The notes under the pieces: model-generated | Databases searched by the model: none | Seen by the model: only the letters and a program-made list of their open reading frames with translations | What the model was told of the DNA's origin: nothing | Origin: an uncultured Collinsella sp. | GTDB lineage: Bacteria > Actinomycetota > Coriobacteriia > Coriobacteriales > Coriobacteriaceae | Direction of reading: 5' to 3' | NCBI GenBank assembly: GCA_902461085.1 | Contig: CABPWH010000027.1 | Location: 1 to 24,777 of the forward strand | DNA: 24,777 bases | Part shown: one piece after another, positions 16,700 to 23,996 of the stretch | Layout: the number at the start of each line of letters is the position of its first letter | Numbering within the stretch: the stretch's first letter is position 1 | Program-made: the position numbers and the translations under genes

Positions 16700-16729
16700 T
16701 TGGTGTAACTTGGTATAAGTTGGTATAAC
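16700..16729 (+). repeat. Three tandem decamers TTGGTRTAAS before AAA ATPase 1
   Basis: TTGGTGTAAC (16700-16709), TTGGTATAAG (16710-16719) and TTGGTATAAC (16720-16729) follow one another without a gap. The period is one helical turn, so bound proteins would stack on one face. The array ends 34 bases before the ATPase start and overlaps the likely promoter (TATAAG/TATAAC can serve as -10). Confidence 0.8.
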
Positions 16730-16763
16730 TATTGCCAGGGTTTGCCAATCCGAGGAGGCCGAC

Positions 16764-17882
16764 ATGAATCCAAATCCCTTTAAGCCCACGGCTGGCAAGC
16801 GGCCTCCGATACTCATCGGTCGCGAGTCGGTCATCGAAGATTTCGAGGAAGGGCTCGATAACGGCGCCGGTGCCCCCGGAAGGCTCATGCTCATTACGGG
16901 AAACCGCGGCTGTGGCAAAACGGTTCTCTTGCGGGAGCTGCAGCGTTTAGCTAGCGAGCGCGGATGGGCGGTTGTCTCCGATTCCGCCTCGCTTGGCCTA
17001 TGCGACCGCCTGGCCGATGCGCTTCGCTCGAATAGGTCAGTTGTGACGTCAATGGAGTTCGGGCCGTCATTTGGCCGGATGTCGGTCGAGGCGGCGCGAG
17101 CAAAGGGCGAGACGTTGCGCGGGCTGGTCAACGAGCGCCTCAAGAGGCTCGGTCCAGGCCAGGGCATACTGTTTGCGATTGACGAGGCGCAATCGGCGTC
17201 TATCGAGGAACTGGCGGCTCTTGCCGTTCTCTATCAGCAGGTGCTTGGAGACCAGGATGCCACGGGCTTGTCCGATAGCGACCAGCGCGGTCTTGCGCTG
17301 GTGTTCGCCGGCTTACCCAGTATAGTTGACGATCTGCTCGAAGAGCCGAGCGTGACGTTTTTGCGGCGTGCCCAGCAGCGTACGTTGGGGGCGATATCTT
17401 TGCCCAAGGTGCGCGATTCGTATATTCAGACGGTCAAAGACGCTGGTCTTTACGTTGACGCGGAGACGGCGGACCTTGCGGCGCGCAAGAGCATGGGGCA
17501 TCCCTATATGGTTCAGCTGGTGGGATATTACATGTGGCGGTCTGCTGTCCGGCGTGGCTCGCAGGTCATCAAAAGGCGCGATGTTGAGGCTGGGCACGCG
17601 GATGCCGTCTCCGAGTTCTACGAAGCGGTTGACGCGCCCCTGTATTACGGGCTGCGCAGTCCACAGCGCCTTTTTATCGAGGCTATGGCGGTTGACGAGA
17701 ACAAGCCGACGCGCATGGCGGATATCATTGAGCGTTGTGATCGTACCCAGAGCTGGGCGAGTAAATATCGCGCAAGCCTGATTCGCGAGCGCGTCATCGA
17801 GGCTGCCGGATACGGCCTCGTCCGATTTGCCGTGCCCATGCTGGGCGAGTATATCTGCGACCGCATTTTATGGCATGAGTAG
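16764..17882 (+). CDS. AAA family ATPase with C-terminal winged-helix-like region (copy 1)
   Basis: A 372-residue P-loop ATPase of the Orc/Cdc6-like/STAND-like style. NPFKP at the front leads to the nucleotide site: Walker A GNRGCGKT at 46-53, Walker B ILFAIDEAQ with Asp140-Glu141, sensor-like FAGLP at 181-185, and arginine-finger-like FLRRAQ at 199-204. HPYMVQLVGY follows near 250, and the tail (LRSPQRLFIEAM to VRFAVPMLGEYI) looks like a winged helix, so DNA binding is likely but inferred. It has a paralogue at 20429. A GAGGAGG SD precedes the ATG. The UvrA-like gene begins 25 bases after its stop, so the two are probably cotranscribed. It is not recognised as a named system. Confidence 0.8.
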   Translation: MNPNPFKPTAGKRPPILIGRESVIEDFEEGLDNGAGAPGRLMLITGNRGCGKTVLLRELQRLASERGWAVVSDSASLGLCDRLADALRSNRSVVTSMEFGPSFGRMSVEAARAKGETLRGLVNERLKRLGPGQGILFAIDEAQSASIEELAALAVLYQQVLGDQDATGLSDSDQRGLALVFAGLPSIVDDLLEEPSVTFLRRAQQRTLGAISLPKVRDSYIQTVKDAGLYVDAETADLAARKSMGHPYMVQLVGYYMWRSAVRRGSQVIKRRDVEAGHADAVSEFYEAVDAPLYYGLRSPQRLFIEAMAVDENKPTRMADIIERCDRTQSWASKYRASLIRERVIEAAGYGLVRFAVPMLGEYICDRILWHE

Positions 17883-17907
17883 GGTGATAAAGGTGACGGA
17901 ACAGAAG

Positions 17908-20388
17908 ATGAGCCCGCAGTCAATCGAGGTACGTGGCGCGCGCGTCCATAACCTCAAGGACATCGATATCGACATTCCGCTGGGAAAGCTCGTGGGTATT
18001 GCCGGCGTATCGGGTTCGGGCAAGAGCTCGCTGGCGCTGGGGGTTCTTTATGCCGAGGGCTCGCGTCGCTACTTGGAGGCGCTCAGCACCTATACTCGAC
18101 GTCGCCTGACGCAGGCCGAGCACGCCCAGGTGGATGAGGTATTGCACGTACCGGCGGCGCTCGCGCTACACCAGCGTCCGAGCGTGCCGGGTGTGCGTTC
18201 CACCTTTGGCACCATGACCGAGCTCAACAATAGCCTGCGTCTGCTCTTTAGCCGTTGTGCCCATCACGTGTGCCCGCACTGCGGGGCGCGCGTGGAGCCG
18301 AGCCTTAACGTGGCTGCGGGCCTATCGCTCGCGTGCCCTGCATGCGGCCGCGAGTTCTACGCGCCGAGCGCCGAGGATTTGGCTTTCAATAGCGGCGGTG
18401 CATGCCCCACCTGTGGCGGCACCGGTGTCATGCGCGAGGTGGACGAGGCGAGCTTGGTGCCCGACGAGTCAAAGACTATCAACGAAGGCGCGGTGCTTCC
18501 CTGGGGCACGCTCATGTGGGATCTGATGAAGCAGGTAGCAGGCGAGATGGGCGTACGCACCGACGTGCCGTTTAACCAGCTCACGCCTCAAGAGCGCGAC
18601 ATCGTGTTCCATGGTCCGGCGGTTAAGAAGCACATTCTCTACGTTCCCAAAAACGGCGTGGGCGCCACGCCGCTCGATTTCACCTATTACAACGCCGTCT
18701 ATACCGTCGAGAATGCGCTCGCCAAGGTCAAGGATGATAAGGGCTTAAAACGCGTCGCGCGCTTTTTGCGTGAGGGAGCATGCCGCGATTGCGGCGGCAC
18801 GCGTCTCTCCGAGACTGCGCGCCAGCCCCAGGTGCGCGGTATCAATCTGGCGCAGGCCGCGGCCATGACGCTGGGCGAGGCGATTGAGTGGATGCGCGGG
18901 GTGCCCGCATCCTTGCCGCCCGAGATGCGGCCCATGGCGACGGATATCTGCGATTCGTTTTTGAGCGTGGCCCGTCGTCTGGTCGACCTGGGTCTCGATT
19001 ACCTTTCACTCGACCGCGCTGGCGCCACGCTCTCCACGGGTGAGCGCCAGCGCGTGCAGCTTGCCCGCGTGGTGCGCAACCGGTCGACGGGTGTGCTTTA
19101 TGTGCTGGACGAGCCTTCGATCGGCTTGCATCCTGCCAATGTCGACGGCTTGGTGGGCGTGATGCGCGATCTGGTGGATGACGGCAACACCGTGGTTGTC
19201 GTCGACCACGACACGCGCGTACTGGCGGAAGCCGACTATCTGGTCGAGATGGGCCCCGTTGCCGGAGCAGGCGGCGGCAATGTGATCGCCGCTGGTACGG
19301 TAGACGAGGTCGAGCAATCGCAGGGCAGCCGTATCGCGTCGTTTTTGCGCGCAGAGCCCAAGCGTTTGCGCCCACAGGTGACTGACGACGAAATGTTCGA
19401 TCAGGGCCATATCCGCATGTCGACCGATACCATCCATACCGTCAAGCCGCTCGAAGTTGATATCCCGCGCGGCCGCTTGGTTGCGGTTACGGGTGTTTCG
19501 GGTTCGGGTAAGACGACGTTGGTACTCGAGACGCTCATTCCGGCGCTTAAGGCGCAGGCAGCTGGTGAGCGCCTGCCGGGACACGTGCGTTGGGTTGATG
19601 CCGAAGGTATTGCCCGCGCAAACCTGATTGACGCTACGCCCATCGGCGCCAACGTGCGCTCGACGGTGGCGACCTATGCCGACATCCATGATGAGCTGCG
19701 CCGCGCCTTCGCCCGTACGCCCGAGGCAAAGGCAGCCGGTTACAAGGCGGGTGCCTTTAGCTACAACACCGGCGCCTTGCGCTGCCCTACGTGCGATGGC
19801 ACGGGCTCGATATCGCTCGACGTGCAGTTTTTGCCCGACGTCGAGATCGTCTGTCCGGCATGTCGCGGTTCTCGTTATGCAGACACGGCTTCGCGTATCC
19901 ATCGCGAGGGCAAGGACGGGAGTCTGCTTACGTTGCCGCAGCTCATGGACATGAGTGTGGACGAGGCCCTCGACGCCACGGTGGGACTCAAGAAGGTTCA
20001 GACGCGCTTACAGACCTTGCACGACCTGGGCCTGGGTTATCTCACGCTCGGTGAGCCCACGCCGGCGCTCTCGGGCGGCGAGGCACAACGCCTTAAGCTC
20101 GCGAGCGAGATGGGCCGCGTGCAGGACGATGCCGTATTTGTGTTCGACGAGCCCACGATCGGCCTGCATCCGCTCGATGTCCAAGTGTTGCTGAGTGTGT
20201 TCGACGGCCTCGTTGCCAAGGGCGCCACTGTTATCGTGATCGAACACGATCTCGACCTTATCCGCAACGCCGATTACGTGATCGACATGGGCCCAGGCGG
20301 TGGCGACGCGGGCGGGCAAATCGTCTGCGCCGGTACGCCGGGTGACATCGCGGCCTGCCCCGCAAGCATCACCGGTCGCTATCTATAG
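17908..20388 (+). CDS. UvrA-like ABC ATPase lacking the UvrB-binding domain
   Basis: An 826-residue UvrA paralogue with two ABC cassettes. First cassette: Walker A GVSGSGKS at 33-40, signature LSTGERQR near 376 (degenerate from LSGGE) and Walker B VLDEPSIGLHP. Second: Walker A GVSGSGKT near 530, LSGGEAQR near 721 and VFDEPTIGLHP. Zinc modules are CPHC/CPAC/CPTC (122-169) and CPTC...CPAC in the second half. Between the first zinc pair and the next CPAC there are only about 20 residues, where normal UvrA (about 940 aa) has the UvrB-binding region of about 120. This is the short class, some of whose members give resistance to DNA-binding drugs. ATG 17908 is chosen; GTG 17893 and ATG 17875 are alternatives. 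Confidence 0.9.
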   Translation: MSPQSIEVRGARVHNLKDIDIDIPLGKLVGIAGVSGSGKSSLALGVLYAEGSRRYLEALSTYTRRRLTQAEHAQVDEVLHVPAALALHQRPSVPGVRSTFGTMTELNNSLRLLFSRCAHHVCPHCGARVEPSLNVAAGLSLACPACGREFYAPSAEDLAFNSGGACPTCGGTGVMREVDEASLVPDESKTINEGAVLPWGTLMWDLMKQVAGEMGVRTDVPFNQLTPQERDIVFHGPAVKKHILYVPKNGVGATPLDFTYYNAVYTVENALAKVKDDKGLKRVARFLREGACRDCGGTRLSETARQPQVRGINLAQAAAMTLGEAIEWMRGVPASLPPEMRPMATDICDSFLSVARRLVDLGLDYLSLDRAGATLSTGERQRVQLARVVRNRSTGVLYVLDEPSIGLHPANVDGLVGVMRDLVDDGNTVVVVDHDTRVLAEADYLVEMGPVAGAGGGNVIAAGTVDEVEQSQGSRIASFLRAEPKRLRPQVTDDEMFDQGHIRMSTDTIHTVKPLEVDIPRGRLVAVTGVSGSGKTTLVLETLIPALKAQAAGERLPGHVRWVDAEGIARANLIDATPIGANVRSTVATYADIHDELRRAFARTPEAKAAGYKAGAFSYNTGALRCPTCDGTGSISLDVQFLPDVEIVCPACRGSRYADTASRIHREGKDGSLLTLPQLMDMSVDEALDATVGLKKVQTRLQTLHDLGLGYLTLGEPTPALSGGEAQRLKLASEMGRVQDDAVFVFDEPTIGLHPLDVQVLLSVFDGLVAKGATVIVIEHDLDLIRNADYVIDMGPGGGDAGGQIVCAGTPGDIAACPASITGRYL

Positions 20389-20389
20389 A

Positions 20390-20424
20390 CAATGAGGCAA
20401 AGGGACAGCCTCTTTGCCTCATTG
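20390..20424 (+). repeat. GGGACAG-loop hairpin between uvrA-like gene and AAA ATPase 2
   Basis: CAATGAGGCAAAG (20390-20402) and CTTTGCCTCATTG (20412-20424) are a perfect 13-bp inverted repeat around a nine-base loop containing GGACAG. It starts two bases after the UvrA-like stop codon and ends five bases before the minus-strand ATPase stop. It may act as a two-way terminator. A longer version of the same arm lies at 21610-21652. Confidence 0.8.
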
Positions 20425-20428
20425 ATGC

Positions 20429-21529
20429 CTATTTCACGCATTGAGCCGCGAGATAGTCGCGGAAGAATGGCAATTCAAATGCGACGAGCCCTCGTCCTCG
20501 TTCCCCGATGATGCCGGCATCTATCATGCGGCGTCGGTAGCGGGAGACCTGCTGCGGCGAACGCTTAAGGCGCTCGACAAGGTCGGCGGTGGTGGACTCT
20601 TCCTCGTCATCGAGCATGGCGATGAGGAATCGCTTGTCCTCTGCAGTGAGTTCCCGATAGGTTGCCGCGAGGATTCGGTCGTCCATCTCGTCGCGCGCGA
20701 TTTTGATTCCCAGGTCAAAGTCGCGCGACGAGATTTCCTTCGAATCGCTTGTGAGATCCCAGGCACGGTAGCCTACGAGTTGCAATAGGAAGGGAAAACC
20801 AGAGATCGAGCGAACGGCTCTATCGATTCCCTCGGCATCTGCCAGGCGATCGTTTTCCTGGATCGTGCGAATCAAGGCCTCGCGTACGTCATAGTCGGCA
20901 ATGCGACCCAGATGATATTGTTGGGCGCGGCGAAGGAACGAGACCGTCTTGTGGTTCAACAACGTCGAGACGTTGTTGGGAAGTCCCGCCATGAGCAGGG
21001 CGACGCGTTTCCCATCGGTCACAAAGTGCTGATACGTCGCTGCGAGCTGAATCATCTCGTCGAGTGTCGGGTCCACCTCGTCAACCGTGACGAGCAGACC
21101 GGTACCGGCCCCGTTGAGCTGGTCGATGATATCGCTCATGCGATAACGCCAGGTTGAGGCATCGTGAACGCGATTGACCTCAATGCTGCCGAGCGGTGCA
21201 ATTCCAAGCCCAGTGACTTCGAAGTTGTTAGACGGGTCGATGAGATGGCCTGCAGCACGTTTCGCCCCGAACTCGATTTCCTCAAGCATTCCCGAGAGCG
21301 CGGTCGTCTTTACGGCTATCCAGCCGTGGGATTCCGCCCTTGTCGCGAGCGACGACATGAGAGCGGTTTTACCGGTTCCGCGCGCGCCTGAGAAGATCGA
21401 AGTCAATTCCGGACGCCTGCGCTGGCTCAAGAAGGCACGGTCCAAATCCCGAATAATCTGTTGTCTGCCAGCGAGATGGGCAGGAACCTCACCAAAACTG
21501 GGGGTAAACGGGTTCTCGAGATATTCCAC
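20429..21529 (-). CDS. AAA family ATPase with C-terminal winged-helix-like region (copy 2)
   Basis: A 366-residue paralogue of the ATPase at 16764. Shared features are ENPFTP at the front, Walker A GARGTGKT at 48-55, Walker B LLVTVDEVD, MAGLP, FLRRAQ, and the segment FPFLLQLVGYRAWD near 240 that mirrors HPYMVQLVGY. The tail (LTAEDKRFLIAM to FELPFFRDYL) contains SPQQVSRYRRRMIDAGII, typical of a winged-helix recognition region. An upstream GTG would add six residues, but the SD GAAAGGAG lies between the two, so the GTG at 21529 (MEYLENPF) is the likely start. It stands alone, flanked by two GGGACAG hairpins with the same arms. Its role is unknown. Confidence 0.8.
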   Translation of the reverse strand: MEYLENPFTPSFGEVPAHLAGRQQIIRDLDRAFLSQRRRPELTSIFSGARGTGKTALMSSLATRAESHGWIAVKTTALSGMLEEIEFGAKRAAGHLIDPSNNFEVTGLGIAPLGSIEVNRVHDASTWRYRMSDIIDQLNGAGTGLLVTVDEVDPTLDEMIQLAATYQHFVTDGKRVALLMAGLPNNVSTLLNHKTVSFLRRAQQYHLGRIADYDVREALIRTIQENDRLADAEGIDRAVRSISGFPFLLQLVGYRAWDLTSDSKEISSRDFDLGIKIARDEMDDRILAATYRELTAEDKRFLIAMLDDEEESTTADLVERLKRSPQQVSRYRRRMIDAGIIGERGRGLVAFELPFFRDYLAAQCVK

Positions 21530-21566
21530 AAGGCTCTCCTTTCGCACCGCCGTTTAACTTTATTTT

Positions 21567-21586
21567 ATTCTAGTTAATTCTAATTA
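21567..21586 (-). repeat. Two tandem decamers before AAA ATPase 2
   Basis: On the gene strand TAATTAGAAT and TAACTAGAAT are adjacent 10-bp copies (plus-strand 21577-21586 and 21567-21576), 38 bases upstream of the start. AAAATAAAGT continues at the next ten bases as a poorer third unit. The AT-rich setting also offers promoter elements. Confidence 0.6.
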
Positions 21587-21609
21587 AAAGCAATGGTTCG
21601 TTATTTAGA

Positions 21610-21652
21610 GCATCAATGAGGCAAAGGGACAGTCCCTTTGCCTCATTGATGC
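21610..21652. repeat. Long GGGACAG-loop hairpin (20-bp arms) between AAA ATPase 2 and trmL
   Basis: Positions 21610-21629 and 21633-21652 are perfect 20-bp reverse complements with a CAG loop, so the tip reads GGGACAGTCCC. The central part of the arm (CAATGAGGCAAAG) is identical to that of the hairpin at 20390. It lies between the promoter region of the minus-strand ATPase and the 3' end of trmL. Confidence 0.88.
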
Positions 21653-21680
21653 CAAAACCAGCTTGTCAAGAGCTAGAGGG

Positions 21681-21724
21681 TTTAAAAATCTGCCATTTCT
21701 ACCCCGTCCCCTAATGGCAGGTTT
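21681..21724 (-). terminator. Terminator of trmL
   Basis: AAATCTGCCATT (21686-21697) and AATGGCAGGTTT (21713-21724) form a 12-bp stem with one wobble. On the minus strand it abuts the trmL stop codon, and the second arm is followed by a T-run (TTTTTAAA). The 15-base loop reads AGGGGACGGGGTAGA on the minus strand, related to the GGGACAG loops. Confidence 0.8.
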
Positions 21725-21725
21725 G

Positions 21726-22325
21726 TTACATTCCCGGAAAGCCTGTTTGGCGTAGGGCCTCGTAGAGGACGATGGCGGCGCTGTTGGAGAGGTTGAGTGC
21801 GCTGATGCGGTAGTCGTCCGGATTGATGAAGTTGCCGCAGATGTCCTGTTGAAGAATGGCCTCGTGGCTGTTCTCGGTATGCCCCAGCGATTCCTCGTGA
21901 GCTTCCCAAGCCTCGGCGTTATCGAGTGAGTCGCAATCGCGCAGCATCGGGATGCGCTCGCAGCGCTCGGGCGCCGCGGCAAGCAGTGGCTCGGGAATGC
22001 CCGAGCTCTCGCTGCCAAAGACCAAGTAGTCGCCGTCGCGGTAGGTGCTTTGCGCATAGGTGCGGCGTGACTTTTTGGTCAACAGATGTAGGTGCTCGTC
22101 GGCAGGGGAGAGGCCGTTGCGCGCAAGGAAATCCTCCCAGCCGGCATAGGTCGTCACGTCCAAGTTTTGCCAGTAGCCCAGGCCGGCGCGACGTACCGTT
22201 TTGTCGTCGAGCGAAAAGCCCAGCGGCTCCACCAGATGCAGGCGGGCGCCGGTGACCACGCAGGTACGGCCGATATTGCCCGTATTGGCGGGAATCTCGG
22301 GCGCATACAGCACAATGTTGAACAT
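21726..22325 (-). CDS. trmL: tRNA (cytidine(34)-2'-O)-methyltransferase, TrmL-like
   Basis: A 199-residue SPOUT (knotted) methyltransferase that should methylate the ribose at the wobble base of tRNA-Leu. Motifs are APEIPANTGNIGRTC at 8-22, LHLVEPLGFSLDD, RRAGLGYWQ, the SAM-site strand LVFGSESSGIPEPLL near 104-118, RIPML, and SALNLSNSAAIVLYEALRQ in the knot. Between RIPM and ALNLSNS there are about 45 extra residues (DCDSLDNAEAW to NPDDYRI) absent in 155-160-residue relatives, which explains the extra length. An open frame continues upstream, but the ATG at 22325 has the SD AAGGAG and gives MFNIVLYAPEIPAN. A terminator lies at its stop codon. Confidence 0.92.
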   Translation of the reverse strand: MFNIVLYAPEIPANTGNIGRTCVVTGARLHLVEPLGFSLDDKTVRRAGLGYWQNLDVTTYAGWEDFLARNGLSPADEHLHLLTKKSRRTYAQSTYRDGDYLVFGSESSGIPEPLLAAAPERCERIPMLRDCDSLDNAEAWEAHEESLGHTENSHEAILQQDICGNFINPDDYRISALNLSNSAAIVLYEALRQTGFPGM

Positions 22326-22343
22326 GAATCTCCTTGGCTCAGA

Positions 22344-22387
22344 ACGAAAAACCACCACGAAGGGGGCAGACACCTTCGTGGTGGTTT
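22344..22387 (-). terminator. Terminator after the G3E GTPase gene
   Basis: AAACCACCACGAAGG (22349-22363) and CCTTCGTGGTGGTTT (22373-22387) form a perfect 15-bp stem with a nine-base loop. On the minus strand a T-run follows (GGTTTTTCG). It lies 39 bases past the stop of the G3E gene and 24 before the trmL start. The plus-strand loop, GGGGGCAGACA, resembles the GGGACAG loops but is changed. Confidence 0.85.
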
Positions 22388-22426
22388 GGCGGTTACGTAG
22401 GCGGACAAATGCCCGCTTGGATAAAC

Positions 22427-23557
22427 CTAGGCGCGGTGCCAGTCGGTCAGGCAGGCATCGAGGGAGGCGATGAGCGCGTCCTTGTCCATGTGACGGCCGA
22501 TGATGCACAGGCTCGTCATGCGGTCGCCCGTCTCGTCGTCCCAAATCTGCATGATCTCGGGGTTCTCGTCGATGATCTTCTGCTTCTCGCCCTCGGGCGC
22601 CGAGTCAACGAACAAGCCGTTCTCCATCAGGCGCATCTGGTGGCCGGCCTGCTCAAACATGTAACACATGTCCGGATCGCCGGTCTGCCACAGCGGGCCC
22701 TTGACGCGAATGACCTCGTCGGGCCACTCCTGCTCAACAAAATCGGTGAACTTCTGCAGGTCAAACGGCTTGCGGCGCGAGTACACAAAGGTCTCGATGT
22801 TGTACTCGAGCACCTCGGGGTCGTCGTGCTCCTCGGGATGCTCCATGGCCTCGATCCAGGCGGCGGAGTTGTAGGCGCGCATAAAGTCGAAGCGGTCGGT
22901 GTCGAGCAGCTCCTCCATGGGGACCTCGCCGTTTTGGGCCTCGACGATCACGGCGTCTTTCTGCAGGCTGCGCACGATGGCCTTGAGCTCGGCGATCTGT
23001 TCGGGCGTCACGGTATCGGTCTTGTTGAGGATCAGCGTGGAGCAGAACTCGATCTGCTGGATGAGCAGGCTCTCGATGTCGTCCTCGTCGATATCCTCAG
23101 CCAGCAGGTCGCGGCCGCCGTTGAACTCGTCGTACATGCGGGCGCAGTCGACCACGGCCACGATGTTGTCGAGCGCGAGCTTGGGCTCGCCGCCCACCTT
23201 GGCCTCGTCGCAGAAGCTCGAGATGGTGTAGGCGATGGGGATGGGCTCGCAAATGCCCGAGGCCTCGATGATGATGTAGTCGAAGTTGCCAGAATCGGCG
23301 ATGCCCTGCAGCTGGTTGGCAAGGTCGTCCGAAAGCGTGCAGCAGATGCAGCCGTTGGTGAGCGGGATGAGGTCATCGGTCTCGGAAAGGCCGCCGTCGG
23401 CGATAAGGCTGGCGTCGACGTTGATCTCGCCGATGTCGTTGACGATCACGGCGGCGCGGATGCCGCCGTCGTTAGCGAGGATGTGGTTGAGCAGCGTGGT
23501 CTTGCCGGCACCGAGGTATCCGGTAAGCATGATGATCTTCACGGGTTTGTTGGGCAT
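22427..23557 (-). CDS. COG0523-family G3E GTPase (CobW/ZNG1-like)
   Basis: A 376-residue metal-handling GTPase. Walker A GYLGAGKTT is at residues 13-21, and the metal-binding motif GCICCTL has Cys70, Cys72 and Cys73. EASGICEP follows the Walker B region, NKTD is the base-recognition motif near residue 180, and the CobW C-terminal domain covers about 255-372 (ETFVYSRRKPFDLQKF, VKGPLW). Family members deliver zinc or another metal to client enzymes; which metal and client cannot be told here. A frame begins seven codons earlier, but the SD AAGGAGGG lies between and supports MPNKPVKIIML. It is followed by a clear terminator. Confidence 0.92.
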   Translation of the reverse strand: MPNKPVKIIMLTGYLGAGKTTLLNHILANDGGIRAAVIVNDIGEINVDASLIADGGLSETDDLIPLTNGCICCTLSDDLANQLQGIADSGNFDYIIIEASGICEPIPIAYTISSFCDEAKVGGEPKLALDNIVAVVDCARMYDEFNGGRDLLAEDIDEDDIESLLIQQIEFCSTLILNKTDTVTPEQIAELKAIVRSLQKDAVIVEAQNGEVPMEELLDTDRFDFMRAYNSAAWIEAMEHPEEHDDPEVLEYNIETFVYSRRKPFDLQKFTDFVEQEWPDEVIRVKGPLWQTGDPDMCYMFEQAGHQMRLMENGLFVDSAPEGEKQKIIDENPEIMQIWDDETGDRMTSLCIIGRHMDKDALIASLDACLTDWHRA

Positions 23558-23643
23558 GTGCCCTCCTTTGTTAGACATGGCTTACAGTTGAATCTTATGC
23601 CAAACGCCTGCTCTTATACCCACGCGCCGGCAAATAACACAAG

Positions 23644-23985
23644 CTACTCCCAGGCTCCCCATACATCGGGGCAATAACCGACGGTGGCCTTCTTGCCGTT
23701 GCGCACGATGGGCTCGGCTAGAACCTGCTGGTTCTCGAGCAGCTTGTCGAAGCGCTGGCTAGGGGTGAGGTGCTGGATGAGCGCGAGCGTCTCCTCGTCC
23801 TTGGCTTTGGGGTTGAGCAGCTTGTCGATGCCGCCGACCGCCTGCATCACGCTCGTGAGCTCGCCCTTGCTCATCTCCTTTTCCTTAAGGTCGATAAACT
23901 GCACCTTAATGCGGCGCTCCTTAAAATAACGCTGCGCCTTCTTGGTGTCGAAAGACTTTTTGGTGCCAAAAATCTGGATATTCAT
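23644..23985 (-). CDS. ArsC/Spx-fold protein without the active-site cysteine
   Basis: A 113-residue thioredoxin-like protein of the ArsC family. It matches in MNIQIFGTKKSFDTKKAQRYF (key points: FGTKK, TKKAQRYF), IKVQFIDLKEKEMSKGEL, a conserved LLNPKAKDE stretch, and RNGKKATVGY near the end. The usual redox Cys of ArsC-like proteins (GNKNC / CGTSR position) is Ser11 (codon TCT) here and the next position is not Cys either, so arsenate or disulfide chemistry by the normal route looks lost. A frame extends upstream, but the start MNIQIFGTKK is the family start. It begins 11 bases after the flavodoxin-like gene's stop and is probably cotranscribed with it. Confidence 0.85.
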   Translation of the reverse strand: MNIQIFGTKKSFDTKKAQRYFKERRIKVQFIDLKEKEMSKGELTSVMQAVGGIDKLLNPKAKDEETLALIQHLTPSQRFDKLLENQQVLAEPIVRNGKKATVGYCPDVWGAWE

Positions 23986-23996
23986 GTTCCGCCGTT

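Noticed and set aside
20390..21652. Insertion sequence carrying the AAA ATPase
   Set aside because: There is no transposase, and the flanking repeats are hairpins seen at other loci, so I report only a possible cassette.
22349..22387. Full member of the GGGACAG hairpin group
   Set aside because: The loop reads GGGGGCAGACA and the structure has a T-run for minus-strand termination, so I list it as a terminator and only note the likeness.
22334..23677. 447-codon plus-strand ORF opposite the G3E GTPase
   Set aside because: It is antisense to a gene with clear motifs and is itself Val/Leu/Asp/Gly-rich without a domain or SD.
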